62,242 nt of DNA from an uncultured Collinsella sp. (GCA_902470365.1 CABRFZ010000013.1:1-62242); one strand, 5' to 3'. Positions 1 through 8,756 are shown, counted from the stretch's first letter. Made by a program: numbers and translations. Notes: generated from the sequence alone by a model not told the origin.

Positions 1-43
1 TATACGGTGAATGAGCATGCTGTTCCTCCGGCATTGCAACGCC

Positions 44-72
44 AAAAGCCCGCCGGGGCAAGCTCGGCGGGT
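44..72 (-). terminator. Rho-independent terminator at left edge
   Basis: A GC-rich stem (49-55 with 65-71) is followed on the minus strand by four T residues (47-44). It lies beyond the terminator at 143-180, so it either backs that one up or ends a short transcript from 73-142, where I see no gene. Confidence 0.55.
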
Positions 73-142
73 CGTTCGTCAAATTCATTGCTTGTCATGG
101 TAGCGCATGGAGAGGACTCCAGCTCAAGCGCATGCCCAGCCC

Positions 143-180
143 CGCAACAAAAACGCCAGACGGACGAGTCGCCTGGCGTT
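143..180 (-). terminator. Rho-independent terminator after zinc-ribbon gene
   Basis: An 8-bp perfect stem (152-159 with 173-180) is followed on the minus strand by a T-rich tract (151-143). It sits 25 bp past the stop codon of the minus-strand gene ending at 205. Confidence 0.75.
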
Positions 181-204
181 ATCAGAGTGAGCTATACGCC
201 GAGT

Positions 205-1251
205 CTAATCGTAGACGCCCATTTTAAGCAGTGTGAAGGTCGGGGCGCCGTCACCCTGTGCGACGCGGACCGTGCAAGTCTCGGTACGGCCCCTGGATGC
301 ATCCGCTTGAATTGCGGCGATGAACTGGTCCTTTGGCAGGCCGTAGGTGCTCTCGGGGATGTCGGAAGGAAGTAGCATGCCGCCAGCACTGTAGACCTCA
401 TAGGTGAGCTCGTAGATGTTGTCGCCAAGGTCAGTCGCGCCCGTAACGATGGCACACGATGGGTTGTAATTTCCCTGGCCGTATTCCTGTTTCAGATACA
501 GGTACCCGTCATGCGCTTCGGCCGAATCAGGAATCGCCTGCCCCTCCGGTGTTCTGTCATAAGTCATATCGGCATCGGAAAGCGTCAGGCCCGTCAAGCG
601 GTTGAGTTCCCCATTGACCGCATCAGTCGCCACGCGCTGGCGATTGCCGTTATCATAGTCACCCTTCTCGATTCGATACGGCGCGTTGTCAATAAAATGG
701 CACCAGATAAACTTGACCAGCTTGTATTTCTCGTCATCGGAAAGTCCGTCAGTCGAATCGAAGCCGCCCGCCTGATACCAGTCCCGATCGAAGTGTTCCT
801 CCGTAAAGTTCGACAGGAACAGGTTTGCGGCGGCATAAGTTGCCTGGTCGTTGAGGTCGACTTTTACGCTGCCGCCCGTCTGCTCGGGCTCTTCCGGCTC
901 TTCTTGCTCTTCAGCAGGCTTCTCCTTGGCGCTTCCCTTGTCCTTGTGCTCGGCCGAACCCTCGTCGGACCCAAGTACTGTAATCTGCGATGAATTGCCC
1001 TGCCCAAGCGGACCCAGCACGCCGGTCAGCGCCAGCGCAGCGCCACCGGCCATCAACACGCCCGCTATACATATGCCGATAATCACCGCGCGCTTATGCG
1101 ACTTCTTCTGCACGGGAGGCATCCCTGCCGCCGGCATCGATGCGGGCTCAGCAGGCGCGGCCGCCGGAGAAGCGGCGCCCATGCGCGCCCCGCAGTTCGT
1201 GCAAAAATCGGTTCCGTCGGGCATCTCGGAGCCACACTTGGTGCAAAACAT
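205..1251 (-). CDS. Zinc-ribbon, single-pass membrane protein of unknown function
   Basis: 348 residues. The N-terminus has a CxxC-x10-CxxC zinc ribbon (Cys 3, 6, 17, 20), then an Ala/Pro-rich linker, one membrane segment at about 55-78, a Lys/Glu-rich stalk, and an extracytoplasmic C-terminal domain of about 220 residues that I do not recognise. The start at 1251 is preferred over an upstream ATG at 1281 because the zinc ribbon then begins at residue 1, as is usual for such proteins. The architecture (cytoplasmic zinc ribbon, membrane anchor, outer domain) is common in Gram-positive surface proteins. The gene stands alone and ends at a clear terminator. Function unknown. Confidence 0.85.
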   Translation of the reverse strand: MFCTKCGSEMPDGTDFCTNCGARMGAASPAAAPAEPASMPAAGMPPVQKKSHKRAVIIGICIAGVLMAGGAALALTGVLGPLGQGNSSQITVLGSDEGSAEHKDKGSAKEKPAEEQEEPEEPEQTGGSVKVDLNDQATYAAANLFLSNFTEEHFDRDWYQAGGFDSTDGLSDDEKYKLVKFIWCHFIDNAPYRIEKGDYDNGNRQRVATDAVNGELNRLTGLTLSDADMTYDRTPEGQAIPDSAEAHDGYLYLKQEYGQGNYNPSCAIVTGATDLGDNIYELTYEVYSAGGMLLPSDIPESTYGLPKDQFIAAIQADASRGRTETCTVRVAQGDGAPTFTLLKMGVYD

Positions 1252-1317
1252 ATTCGGGCATCCCCTCACAACAAACAGCATCCGTCGCCTTCATATTGAG
1301 CCCTCGCGGCCCAAATG

Positions 1318-1329
1318 TGTTGCGCAACA
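1318..1329. promoter_or_regulatory. 12-bp perfect palindrome TGTTGCGCAACA
   Basis: It lies between nth and the zinc-ribbon gene, 66 bp upstream of the latter's start. The identical 12-mer recurs at 8606-8617 upstream of the rrf2 gene, and shorter relatives occur at 8903-8913 and 40413-40422. It may be an operator; the protein that would bind is unknown. Confidence 0.4.
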
Positions 1330-1369
1330 TTGGCCACAGCCTTCGGACGCCGGCAAAACGTGCCGGGCC

Positions 1370-2035
1370 CTACCCCGTCACGCGCACGCTGGGGCACAAA
1401 TCTGCCAGCGGACACTCGTCGCACTTAGGCTTACGGGCGTCGCAGATCTCGCGGCCAAAGGTGATCCACTGGTGATTGACCGACTCCCAATACTCGTGCG
1501 GCAAGATCTTGAGCAGATCCTGCTCGGTCTTGAGCGGCTCTTTGGCGTGCGTCTTGGGACTCAGCATCAGGCGGTGCGCGATGCGGTTGACGTGCGTATC
1601 CACCGCGATGCCTTCCACGATGCCGTACCCCACGTTGAGCACGATGTTCGCCGTCTTGCGCCCAACGCCCGGCAGCTTTACAAGCTCCTTCATGTCGGCC
1701 GGTACCTCGCCGCCGTAGTCGGCAACGATCATCTGCGCGGCCTCCACGGCATGCTTGGCCTTACTCTTATAAAAGCCGAGCGACTTAATGGTGTCCGCTA
1801 CGTCGGCCACACTTGCCCCGGCCATGGCCTCGGGCGTGGGCCACTGGGCAAACAGCTTCGGCGTCACCTTGTTGACCTGCGCATCGGTCGTCTGAGCCGA
1901 GAGCAGCACTGCGATGAGCAGCCTAAAGGGATTCTCGTGGTCCAAGAAGCACTCGACCGGGCCATAGCGACGGTTAAGGCGCTCGCACACCTCGATGGCG
2001 CGTTCGCGTTTGGCGGCATTGGTCTCGCGTGGCAT
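1370..2035 (-). CDS. nth: Endonuclease III (DNA glycosylase/AP lyase)
   Basis: 221 residues, usual family length. It removes oxidised pyrimidines and nicks the abasic site in base-excision repair. The helix-hairpin-helix LPGVGRKTANIVL carries the catalytic Lys, VDTHV carries the catalytic Asp, and the C-terminus has the 4Fe-4S ligand pattern C-x6-C-x2-C-x5-C. The start at 2035 is chosen because GAGGAG lies just upstream; an upstream in-frame ATG at 2059 lacks this. It lies 63 bp downstream of the ABC transporter's end... reading on the minus strand the transporter (2099-3901) precedes it? No: the transporter ends at 2099 and nth begins at 2035, so the two are co-directional and nth may be read from the same transcript. 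Confidence 0.95.
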   Translation of the reverse strand: MPRETNAAKRERAIEVCERLNRRYGPVECFLDHENPFRLLIAVLLSAQTTDAQVNKVTPKLFAQWPTPEAMAGASVADVADTIKSLGFYKSKAKHAVEAAQMIVADYGGEVPADMKELVKLPGVGRKTANIVLNVGYGIVEGIAVDTHVNRIAHRLMLSPKTHAKEPLKTEQDLLKILPHEYWESVNHQWITFGREICDARKPKCDECPLADLCPSVRVTG

Positions 2036-2098
2036 AACGACTCCTCGGCTCAGCGGCATAACAAACCTATGGGCACGATTGTCCCACGTATGGGGTCT

Positions 2099-3901
2099 TT
2101 ACGCCTCCAAAAATGCGCCGGTCTGGCGGCTCCACAGGCTCGCGTATTCGCCGCCTGCCTCGACGAGCTGCGCATGCGTGCCATCCTCGACAATCTCGCC
2201 GTCTGCCAGCACCACGATGCGGTCGAGCGCCGCCACGGTGGACAGGCGATGCGCCACCACAATGGAGGTGCGCCCGCGCATCAGGTTCTCGAGCGCCTCC
2301 TGCACCAGCGCCTCGGACTCGCTGTCCAAGGCAGACGTCGCCTCGTCGAGCACCAGAATCGGCGCGTCGGTGAGGATGGCACGGGCGATGGCCACGCGCT
2401 GGCGTTGGCCGCCCGAAAGCTTAACGCCCCGCTCGCCCACCATGGTGTCAAAGCCACGGGGCAGGCGGTCGATAAACTCGGTCGCATTAGCCAAGCGAGC
2501 CGCTTCGCGGATCTGCTCGTCGGTAGCGTCGGGGCGGCCGTAGGCGATATTCTCGCGAATGGAGCGATGGAACAGCAGCGCCTCCTGCGGCACGTAGGCA
2601 ACTTGGCGGCGCAGGCTCTGCTGCGTGCAGCGCGAAACGTCCTGGCCGTCCACGAGCACGCGGCCGACCTGTACGTCGTCCAGGCGCAGCAACAGCTTGG
2701 TGAGTGTCGTCTTGCCCGAGCCCGATTTGCCCACCAGGCCCACGCGCTGGCCCGCCGCCACATGGAGCGTCAGGTCGTCGAACACGCTCTCGCCCGCCGC
2801 GGCATCACGGTATGCAAAGCTCAAGTGCTCAAAATCAATCGCGCCCTCGCTCACCTTGAGCTCGGGGGCGTTCTCGTCGTCTGCCACCAGACACGGCTCG
2901 TCCAGCACGCGCGTCATCTCGGCCGCATCGCCCAGCGCGCGATTGATGCGCTGCATCATGGAGCTCACGTAGTTCAGACGCATGGTGAGGTTGTACGTAT
3001 AGGTAAAGATCATGACGAGCGCGCCGGCAGAGATGCCAAACCACGCGTTGCCGCCCGCCACGAACACGCTCACCACGGCCATGGTGATGACGATAAGGCC
3101 CGAGGTCGTAAAGTTGCGCTGCATCATGGCGTGCATCGAAACCGTTTCGGCATCACGCGCGGCACGGTCAGCGGTATCGAATAGGTCGCGCTCAAAGTCC
3201 TCGCGCCCGCAGGTTTTGACGGCCAGGATGTTCGTGACCGCGTCGGAAAGCACACCCGACAGCTTGTTCTGCGCAGCGGACGTCGCGGCCGAAAGCGGCA
3301 TGATGCGCTTGTACATAAACCAGACAAACGCAATGTAGACGACCATGATGCCCACCAGGATCACGGTAAACGTCGGCACCACCGGGGCGAGCGCCGCCAC
3401 CGTGCAGACGACCGAGGTGATGGTGGGGATGAGCGAATACACCGTTACGTCCACCAGACCCGTGTAGCCACTCATAAAACGGCTCGTCTGGCTCACAAGC
3501 GATCCGCCAAAGCGGCTGGTGTGGAATGTCATGGATTGATTGGAGAGCGTGTCAAAGCACAGGCGCGCCAGGTGATAGTTGCCCGCAATCTCGAGCTTGT
3601 AGACGGTGTAGTCCTGCAGCTTGGAGAGGATCTGGCCTACCAGGTTAACGAGCACGAGCGCCAAAATGTAAGGACCAAAGACCTCAAACACCTGGTCGCC
3701 TGCCACGGGGCCGGCCTGGACGCGGTCGACGATAAGCGCCATCACGTAGGTGTTGGCAAACGTAAGCAAAAAGATATAGCCCGCCGACGAGAATACCGAG
3801 AGAAAGACGATCAGCGGCTGCGTGCGCGTGACATCCCAAAAACGCTGCAACGTGCGGCGCACGGTGGAGCGCTTGAGCGGGCTGGTGCTTCTCTGAGACA
3901 T
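2099..3901 (-). CDS. ABC exporter, fused membrane and ATPase domains
   Basis: 600 residues, a typical half-transporter of the MsbA/LmrA type that would work as a dimer. A six-helix transmembrane domain covers about residues 30-310. The ATPase domain follows with Walker A GKSGSGKTT near 388, the signature LSGGQRQRVAIARA near 494, and Walker B ILVLDEATSALD near 515. The start at 3901 is preceded by AAAGGA; the in-frame extension to 3937 adds a basic stretch without a better ribosome site. The substrate cannot be told from sequence; lipids, peptides or drugs are possible. It is followed 63 bp later on the same strand by nth. Confidence 0.92.
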   Translation of the reverse strand: MSQRSTSPLKRSTVRRTLQRFWDVTRTQPLIVFLSVFSSAGYIFLLTFANTYVMALIVDRVQAGPVAGDQVFEVFGPYILALVLVNLVGQILSKLQDYTVYKLEIAGNYHLARLCFDTLSNQSMTFHTSRFGGSLVSQTSRFMSGYTGLVDVTVYSLIPTITSVVCTVAALAPVVPTFTVILVGIMVVYIAFVWFMYKRIMPLSAATSAAQNKLSGVLSDAVTNILAVKTCGREDFERDLFDTADRAARDAETVSMHAMMQRNFTTSGLIVITMAVVSVFVAGGNAWFGISAGALVMIFTYTYNLTMRLNYVSSMMQRINRALGDAAEMTRVLDEPCLVADDENAPELKVSEGAIDFEHLSFAYRDAAAGESVFDDLTLHVAAGQRVGLVGKSGSGKTTLTKLLLRLDDVQVGRVLVDGQDVSRCTQQSLRRQVAYVPQEALLFHRSIRENIAYGRPDATDEQIREAARLANATEFIDRLPRGFDTMVGERGVKLSGGQRQRVAIARAILTDAPILVLDEATSALDSESEALVQEALENLMRGRTSIVVAHRLSTVAALDRIVVLADGEIVEDGTHAQLVEAGGEYASLWSRQTGAFLEA

Positions 3902-4026
3902 GGGCTTCCTTTCACGTCTGATAGGGCGAAACGCCATTGTTGCACACTAAAGCGCACTTCAAGCAAGCACGATGCGAAAAGCGCCCGCGCCTCGCGCTTG
4001 CGCCGACGCCCCGCCGTCCGTTGCGG

Positions 4027-5382
4027 CTAGCCCTCGTCTTCCTGGCCCGCGAGTAAGCCTGCGGACTCCAAGCCCAGAATCGCGTCGGCCTCCTCGGCAT
4101 CCTCCAGCGCATCGATGTCCTTGAGCTTGCGCTCCATAACGTTGGTGCGCGTGGTGATAATGCCCTCGACCGTCTTGCCCGCAGTCTCGATCTGCTGTTG
4201 GGCGCGGCGTAGCGCCGCCTGATAGCGCGGCAGCTCAGCCTTGACGGCGGAAAGCACGCGCAGCACGTCATCGGTGCGTTTTTGCAGCCTAAACGTCTGA
4301 TAGCTCATCTGCAGGCTGTTGAGGATGGCGGCCATGGTACTGGGGCCGGCAACGTTGACGTGACAGTCGCGGCCCAGGGTCTCGACAAGCCCGGGGCGGC
4401 TGACGACCTCGGCGTACAGGCCCTCAAACGGCACGAACATGATGCCAAAGTTGGTCGTCGCGGGCACGCTCAGGTACTTCTCGCAAATGTCCTTTGCCTC
4501 GCGCTTCACCATCATATCGAGCGTCTTGCGCGCAGCGGCGACGGCCTCCGCGTCGCCCGACTCCTGGGCGTCGAGCAGATGCTCGTACGCATCGCCCGGG
4601 AATTTGGAGTCGATCGGCAGCAGCACGGGATCGCCCTCGTCCACCGGCAGCTTGACGGCAAACTCAACACGCTCCGAGGCGCCAGGCTTGGTGGCCACGT
4701 TTTCCAGATACTGGTCGGGCGTAAGGATGTCCGCCAGGATTGCGCCCAGCTGCACCTCGCCCAAAATGCCGCGCGCCTTCACATTGCCCAGCACGCGCTT
4801 AAGGTCGCCCACACCGGTGGCGATGGATTGCATATCGCCCAGGCCCTTGTACACGGCCTCGAGCTGGTCACTCACTTGCTTAAACGATGCAGACAGACGG
4901 TCGTTGAGCGTACGGGAGAGTTTCTCGTCCACCGTCGCGCGCATCTGATCGAGCTGCACGTTGTTGTCCTTGCGAATGGCGCCCAGCTGGGCGTCGACCG
5001 TCTCGCGCACCTTGTCCAGGCGGTGCTCGATGCCCTCGCGGTTGGCGCCGAGCTGTTGGGCCGTCTCGCGGCGCAGGTCATCCATACGGTCGCCAGCCTG
5101 CGAGAACTCACGCGCGATGGTCAGGTAGCGCTGCTGCTCTACGGCGGCGTCGGTCGTCTGCTGCTGCGCGATGGCGTTTGCCGTGCGGCGGGTTTCTGCC
5201 AGCGCGACGTTCAGGGTGTCGAGCGCGTTGTTGGCCTGCTCGAGCGCCGCGAGCGTCTCCGCGTCGTTGCCGCCACGCTCTCGCAACTCGGCACGAAGGC
5301 CTTTAAGCTGCAGGGCGCAAACCACAGCAACTCCCACCGCCACCAAGGCAATCACAACAAGCGCAATATCAATAGCAGACAT
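4027..5382 (-). CDS. rmuC: RmuC-family DNA recombination protein
   Basis: 451 residues. An N-terminal membrane helix (about 5-25) is followed by a long coiled coil rich in Arg/Glu/Gln (about 30-180) and the RmuC nuclease-like domain (about 150-400), with characteristic stretches such as KARGILGEVQLGAIL and LPIDSKFPGDAY. RmuC is linked to suppression of inversions at short inverted repeats in E. coli; the biochemical activity is not firmly known. The start MSAIDIA at 5382 follows GGCGGAG; an upstream ATG at 5415 is possible. It precedes the ABC exporter on the same strand by 125 bp. Confidence 0.9.
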   Translation of the reverse strand: MSAIDIALVVIALVAVGVAVVCALQLKGLRAELRERGGNDAETLAALEQANNALDTLNVALAETRRTANAIAQQQTTDAAVEQQRYLTIAREFSQAGDRMDDLRRETAQQLGANREGIEHRLDKVRETVDAQLGAIRKDNNVQLDQMRATVDEKLSRTLNDRLSASFKQVSDQLEAVYKGLGDMQSIATGVGDLKRVLGNVKARGILGEVQLGAILADILTPDQYLENVATKPGASERVEFAVKLPVDEGDPVLLPIDSKFPGDAYEHLLDAQESGDAEAVAAARKTLDMMVKREAKDICEKYLSVPATTNFGIMFVPFEGLYAEVVSRPGLVETLGRDCHVNVAGPSTMAAILNSLQMSYQTFRLQKRTDDVLRVLSAVKAELPRYQAALRRAQQQIETAGKTVEGIITTRTNVMERKLKDIDALEDAEEADAILGLESAGLLAGQEDEG

Positions 5383-5505
5383 AGACTCCGCCCAACAAAC
5401 CCAATCGATTATCAATCAAAACCGCAATCAATCTTACCCCGCCACACGCACCGGGCGTTCCACGGCAGTCGGGCAAATGGATTTTGGGCCACAGGCGTCA
5501 AAACG

Positions 5506-5940
5506 CTAACTCTCCCAGCCGGCGCGAACGGTTGTCACGACATCGCCTAGGCGCTGGCCGAGAGCCGCCAAGTGCTGAAGCACCTCATTGGGCGAGGCGC
5601 CGTTGAGAATGCACGTGAAGGCATATGAGGCCAAGAAGATTGCCGCGAGTCCCAACGGGATCAGCACAATCATCGCTAACGTGCGCAGGCGCTGGCCCAC
5701 GCGGCGGTGACGCGTGCGGCGCTTGTCGAACGCAAGCTCCTGCGCATATGAATCTTGTTGTACGGAATAGGCCTCTGGCGCCGATTCACACCCGGGCACA
5801 GCTGCAGGTACAGCAGTGGGCACGGCATTTTGCGCAAGGGGCTGAGCGGCTACCCCTTGCATTTGCATCTCCATAAGCCGTTGCTGTTGACGCAACATGC
5901 GCTCGGCTTGTTGCTGCGGAGTCTCAAGAAACAGGTCCAT
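5506..5940 (-). CDS. Small Gln-rich single-pass membrane protein
   Basis: 144 residues. The first 30 are Gln/Met/Arg-rich (QQQAERMLRQQQRLMEMQMQ), then an Ala/Pro/Val linker, a basic cluster (KRRTRHRRVGQRLR) and one membrane helix at about 90-112 with a short outer tail. The start at 5940 has GGAGG five bases upstream; the longer frame from 5952 would use TTG and contain that ribosome site. No family recognised. It lies 123 bp upstream of rmuC on the same strand. Topology inference: basic side inside, C-terminus outside. Confidence 0.75.
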   Translation of the reverse strand: MDLFLETPQQQAERMLRQQQRLMEMQMQGVAAQPLAQNAVPTAVPAAVPGCESAPEAYSVQQDSYAQELAFDKRRTRHRRVGQRLRTLAMIVLIPLGLAAIFLASYAFTCILNGASPNEVLQHLAALGQRLGDVVTTVRAGWES

Positions 5941-6346
5941 GCTGGCCTCCAAAATCGGAGCATTCGACGCTTACGCCCAGCATCCCGCACCGCCAAGGCC
6001 ACGGCAACGCAATCCGTAGCAATAGCCGCAAAGTTTCTTGTTGACAAAAGCTGTCGAAAACCTCAACAACTCCCCTACCAGCACTTTCTCTGAGCTTTTT
6101 TATCGAATGATCTTTTGCCCTTCCACCAACCCGCCAACTAACCAAAAGCTGACCAAAAGCTTGACGGAAATTGTGAAGACCGGGACCCCACACAAAAAGT
6201 GCCGCCCCAAAGGGGACGACCCAACGCCGGGGCGCGGGGCGGGAGGCCGGATTGCCTTCCCTCAACGCGACCCTGCGAAGCCGTGAGCGGGGAGGGAAGG
6301 CAATCCGGCCTCCCGCCCCGCGCCCCGCAGCAGCCAGCGCCAAGCG
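5941..6346. other. Gene-free stretch with long inverted repeat
   Basis: About 400 bp between rubrerythrin and the Gln-rich protein gene, both on the minus strand. It contains an AT-rich patch near 6090-6180, probably the promoter of the 5940 gene, and the long inverted repeat listed at 6228-6327. I see no coding potential. Confidence 0.7.
6228..6327. repeat. Long perfect inverted repeat, 36-bp arms
   Basis: Arms 6228-6263 and 6292-6327 are perfectly complementary over 36 bp, with a 28-nt loop. The arms are very GC-rich with a central ATT/AAT. The element ends 19 bp past the rubrerythrin stop codon, so in RNA it would be a very stable hairpin at that gene's 3' end, but no U-tract follows, so it is not a standard terminator. 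Confidence 0.9.
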
Positions 6347-6886
6347 CTAGTAGTTCACCACCTGCTCCTCAAAGTACGCCTTCGGGTGGTTACAGACCGG
6401 GCACACCTCGGGCGCCTCGGCACCAACGTGCAGGTGCCCGCAGTTCAGGCACTTCCATACCTTTACGCCCTCGCGCTCAAACACCTCGCCCGACTCAATA
6501 CGCTCGACAAGCTTGTTGTAGCGCTCCTCGTGAGCCTTCTCGACAGCACCGACGCCACGGAACTTTGCGGCAATCTCGGTAAAGCCCTCCTCCTCGGCGG
6601 TCTTGGCGAACTCGTCGTACATCGTGGTCCACTCGTAGTTCTCGCCCGCAGCGGCATCACGCAAGTTGTCCAGAGTGTCGGGAACGGCGCCGTCGTGCAG
6701 ATACTTAAACCACAGCTTGGCGTGCTCGGACTCGTTGCCCGCCGTCTCGGCAAAGATATTCGAGATCTGAACGTAGCCATCCTTCTTGGCCTTAGATGCG
6801 TAGTAGCGATACTTGGTGTGCGCCTGGGACTCACCAGCAAAAGCGGTCTCGAGGTTCTTCTTGGTTTGGGAGTTCTCAAAATCCAT
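6347..6886 (-). CDS. rbr: Rubrerythrin
   Basis: 179 residues. A ferritin-like four-helix domain carries the di-iron ligands (ESQAH near the start, ESEHAKLW in the middle, EKAHEERY later), and the C-terminus is a rubredoxin-like domain with CLNCG and CPVCN supplying four Cys for one iron. Rubrerythrins reduce hydrogen peroxide in anaerobes using electrons from NAD(P)H via rubredoxin. The start MDFENSQ at 6886 follows GGGAAG; an in-frame ATG at 6907 is less likely. The gene appears to be monocistronic, ending at the long hairpin 6228-6327. It fits a strict anaerobe exposed to occasional oxygen. Confidence 0.96.
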   Translation of the reverse strand: MDFENSQTKKNLETAFAGESQAHTKYRYYASKAKKDGYVQISNIFAETAGNESEHAKLWFKYLHDGAVPDTLDNLRDAAAGENYEWTTMYDEFAKTAEEEGFTEIAAKFRGVGAVEKAHEERYNKLVERIESGEVFEREGVKVWKCLNCGHLHVGAEAPEVCPVCNHPKAYFEEQVVNY

Positions 6887-7000
6887 AGGTGTACTTCCCT
6901 TCAACACATGCCGCCCGCAGGCTTCGAGCGGCCTTGTCTTTAGGATGCCCTCATGTCGAAAATCTAAACCTTACAATCCTGTTTTTCAGATTCGGGCGGG

Positions 7001-7906
7001 CTACACGCTTAGCCAGCGGTCGCCCTCCACGCGACAAAAGCCCTCACGCTCAAGATCGGCGAGAATGCTTGCAACCAACTCGCGCTCGACCGGCTCGCGG
7101 CCTGCCGCCGCCTCCATTTCGTTGACACCCGCCACGGCCTCGGCGAGCGTGATGCCCGCCGGCCGCCCATCGCGCGCAGCCAGCAGCATGCGCACAATAT
7201 GGGCGCGCTTTTGACGGCGCGAGCCCTCAAACTTGGACTGACGGCTATAGCTCGCCGAGCGCCTGGACGGATTGGGCAGCGTCTTTTTAAGATACGCGCC
7301 GTAATCCAGCAACGCGTAATACCACGCGCGCGGCGTGTCGGCATCGTCTTGAGGCACGGCAAAGGGAGCGATCTCATCCGCCGTCGCACCGGGAACCGCC
7401 GGACAGGCGGCCTGAATCAACGGCACCAGCTCGCGATCGGGAACGGCCGGCACATCGGGAAAGAAATGATGCAGAAAGACCGTGCGCACGTTGGTCTCCA
7501 GATACACACCCGGTAGATCGAAAGCAAACGACCGGATGCCCTGCGCCGTCGCCGGGCCAATACCGGGCAGGGCGACCAAGTCGCGCGTCTCACGTGGAAA
7601 CTCCCCACCCCAGTCTTCCATAACGCACTGAGCGGCTCTGTGAAGCGCCAGGGCACGCCGGTTGTAGCCCATCCCCTGCCAGGCATCCAAAACGTCGGAA
7701 GGAGCGGCCTGAGCGAGCGCATGTACGGTCGGAAAGCGGTCGAGCCACGCGGGCATACGCGTCTGTACACGCGGCACCTGCGTTTGCTGCAGCATAACCT
7801 CGGAAAGCCAAATAATGTACGGGTCGCGCGTGCGGCGCCACGGAAGGTCGCGATAACGCAGGACCCCTTCCGAACGAATCATCGAACGAAAGGGGTCCTG
7901 AATCAT
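7001..7906 (-). CDS. mutY: MutY-like adenine DNA glycosylase lacking the Fe-S cluster
   Basis: 301 residues. The N-terminal half matches MutY: WLSEVMLQQTQV includes the catalytic Glu (residue 36), and LPGIGPATAQGI is the helix-hairpin-helix. Two differences stand out: the usual catalytic Asp in L-D-G/T-N-V is Glu here (YLETNVRTV), and there is no C-terminal four-Cys Fe-S motif. The C-terminal 90 residues are basic (RRSASYSRQSKFEGSRRQ) and end in a winged-helix-like part. MutY removes A paired with 8-oxoG. AAGGAG lies 7 nt before the ATG. It follows the rrf2 gene by 21 bp, so the two form an operon. Alternative: an unassigned HhH-GPD glycosylase. Confidence 0.85.
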   Translation of the reverse strand: MIQDPFRSMIRSEGVLRYRDLPWRRTRDPYIIWLSEVMLQQTQVPRVQTRMPAWLDRFPTVHALAQAAPSDVLDAWQGMGYNRRALALHRAAQCVMEDWGGEFPRETRDLVALPGIGPATAQGIRSFAFDLPGVYLETNVRTVFLHHFFPDVPAVPDRELVPLIQAACPAVPGATADEIAPFAVPQDDADTPRAWYYALLDYGAYLKKTLPNPSRRSASYSRQSKFEGSRRQKRAHIVRMLLAARDGRPAGITLAEAVAGVNEMEAAAGREPVERELVASILADLEREGFCRVEGDRWLSV

Positions 7907-7927
7907 GGCTATGCTCCTTATGCGGCG

Positions 7928-8413
7928 CTATTCCTCCCGGCAAGCGCACGCACAGGTGGCGTACTCGGGAAACGCATCGCGATCGGCGAACTTGGAATCG
8001 ACGGCCGGGAACTGGCGGTGATCGACGATATCGCCCAGCGAAACGGAATCGAGATAGTCGCGCATCAGCGCTTGAGCTCCAGCCCACAGGGGATGATAGC
8101 AGCACGTACCCATGCGTGCACAGTCGCCATCGGGCGCGGTGCAATCGTTCATGACCATGGGGCCCTGAACGGCCTCAACGACCTGGCGGATGGTGACATC
8201 GTCGGGGCTGACCTTAAGACGCATACCGCCATGGACGCCACGCAGGCTCTCCACAATACCGGCCTGAACCAAACCATGCTGAATCGAACGGGCAAACGAA
8301 TACGGGACATTGACCTCTTCGGCGGCGGTGCGAACAGAAAGCAGACGCTCCGGGTCCTCGGCAAGCATCGCGAGCATGCGAAGGGCGTAATCAGTCTTCC
8401 TCGATATGTCCAT
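7928..8413 (-). CDS. Rrf2-family transcription regulator with Fe-S-type Cys set
   Basis: 161 residues. The N-terminal winged helix opens with MDISRKTDYALRML, typical of Rrf2 proteins, and RGVHGGMRL is the family wing motif. Cys 91, 98 and 104 have the spacing used for Fe-S binding in NsrR and IscR, and a further Cys sits at 105; the C-terminus ends with three more (154, 156, 158). It probably senses oxygen, nitric oxide or Fe-S status; which one cannot be told. It leads an operon with mutY. GAAAGGGG precedes the ATG. A promoter lies at 8573-8601. Confidence 0.9.
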   Translation of the reverse strand: MDISRKTDYALRMLAMLAEDPERLLSVRTAAEEVNVPYSFARSIQHGLVQAGIVESLRGVHGGMRLKVSPDDVTIRQVVEAVQGPMVMNDCTAPDGDCARMGTCCYHPLWAGAQALMRDYLDSVSLGDIVDHRQFPAVDSKFADRDAFPEYATCACACREE

Positions 8414-8572
8414 TTTTCCCCTTTCAAGGAATAGGAACAGCTCGAACGAGCTCCGGAGCCGAGCTTACGTCGAGACGCCAATGACCGTATGGACGCCCAT
8501 ATAGCAAAACGGGTGCCCACTGAATGCCGTGTTTGAAGCCTCTTGCATCAAAAACGGCCCATAGTGCAAATC

Positions 8573-8617
8573 AGTATAACCTAACCCCCTGCTTCGTTGA
8601 ACAGGTGTTGCGCAACA
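8573..8617 (-). promoter_or_regulatory. Promoter of rrf2-mutY with upstream palindrome
   Basis: On the minus strand a TATACT box (8578-8573) and a TTCAAC box (8601-8596) are 17 bp apart, giving a leader of about 150 nt. Immediately upstream of the -35 box is the 12-bp palindrome TGTTGCGCAACA (8606-8617), a position typical of an activator site. The leader shows no recognised riboswitch. Confidence 0.55.
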
Positions 8618-8718
8618 AACGCTTTGTTTAAACACATGTCTCAAACGGAGCTTATCCGGGAATTGGAAGGATTTGGTTTCGGGTGGAAGGGGCCGATGGG
8701 ATCAAGGTCCTATCAAAC

Positions 8719-8748
8719 GCAAAAAGCCACGTCCGAAGACGTGGCTTT
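8719..8748 (-). terminator. Terminator of tRNA-Asp
   Basis: An 8-bp perfect stem (8726-8733 with 8738-8745) closes a CGAA/TTCG tetraloop and is followed on the minus strand by five T residues (8725-8721). It lies just past the CCA end of the tRNA. Confidence 0.9.
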
Positions 8749-8756
8749 AATTGCGT

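Noticed and set aside
851..3184. A 777-codon open frame on the plus strand across nth and the ABC exporter
   Set aside because: It is antisense to two clear genes; such frames arise from high GC at third positions. It has no family motifs.
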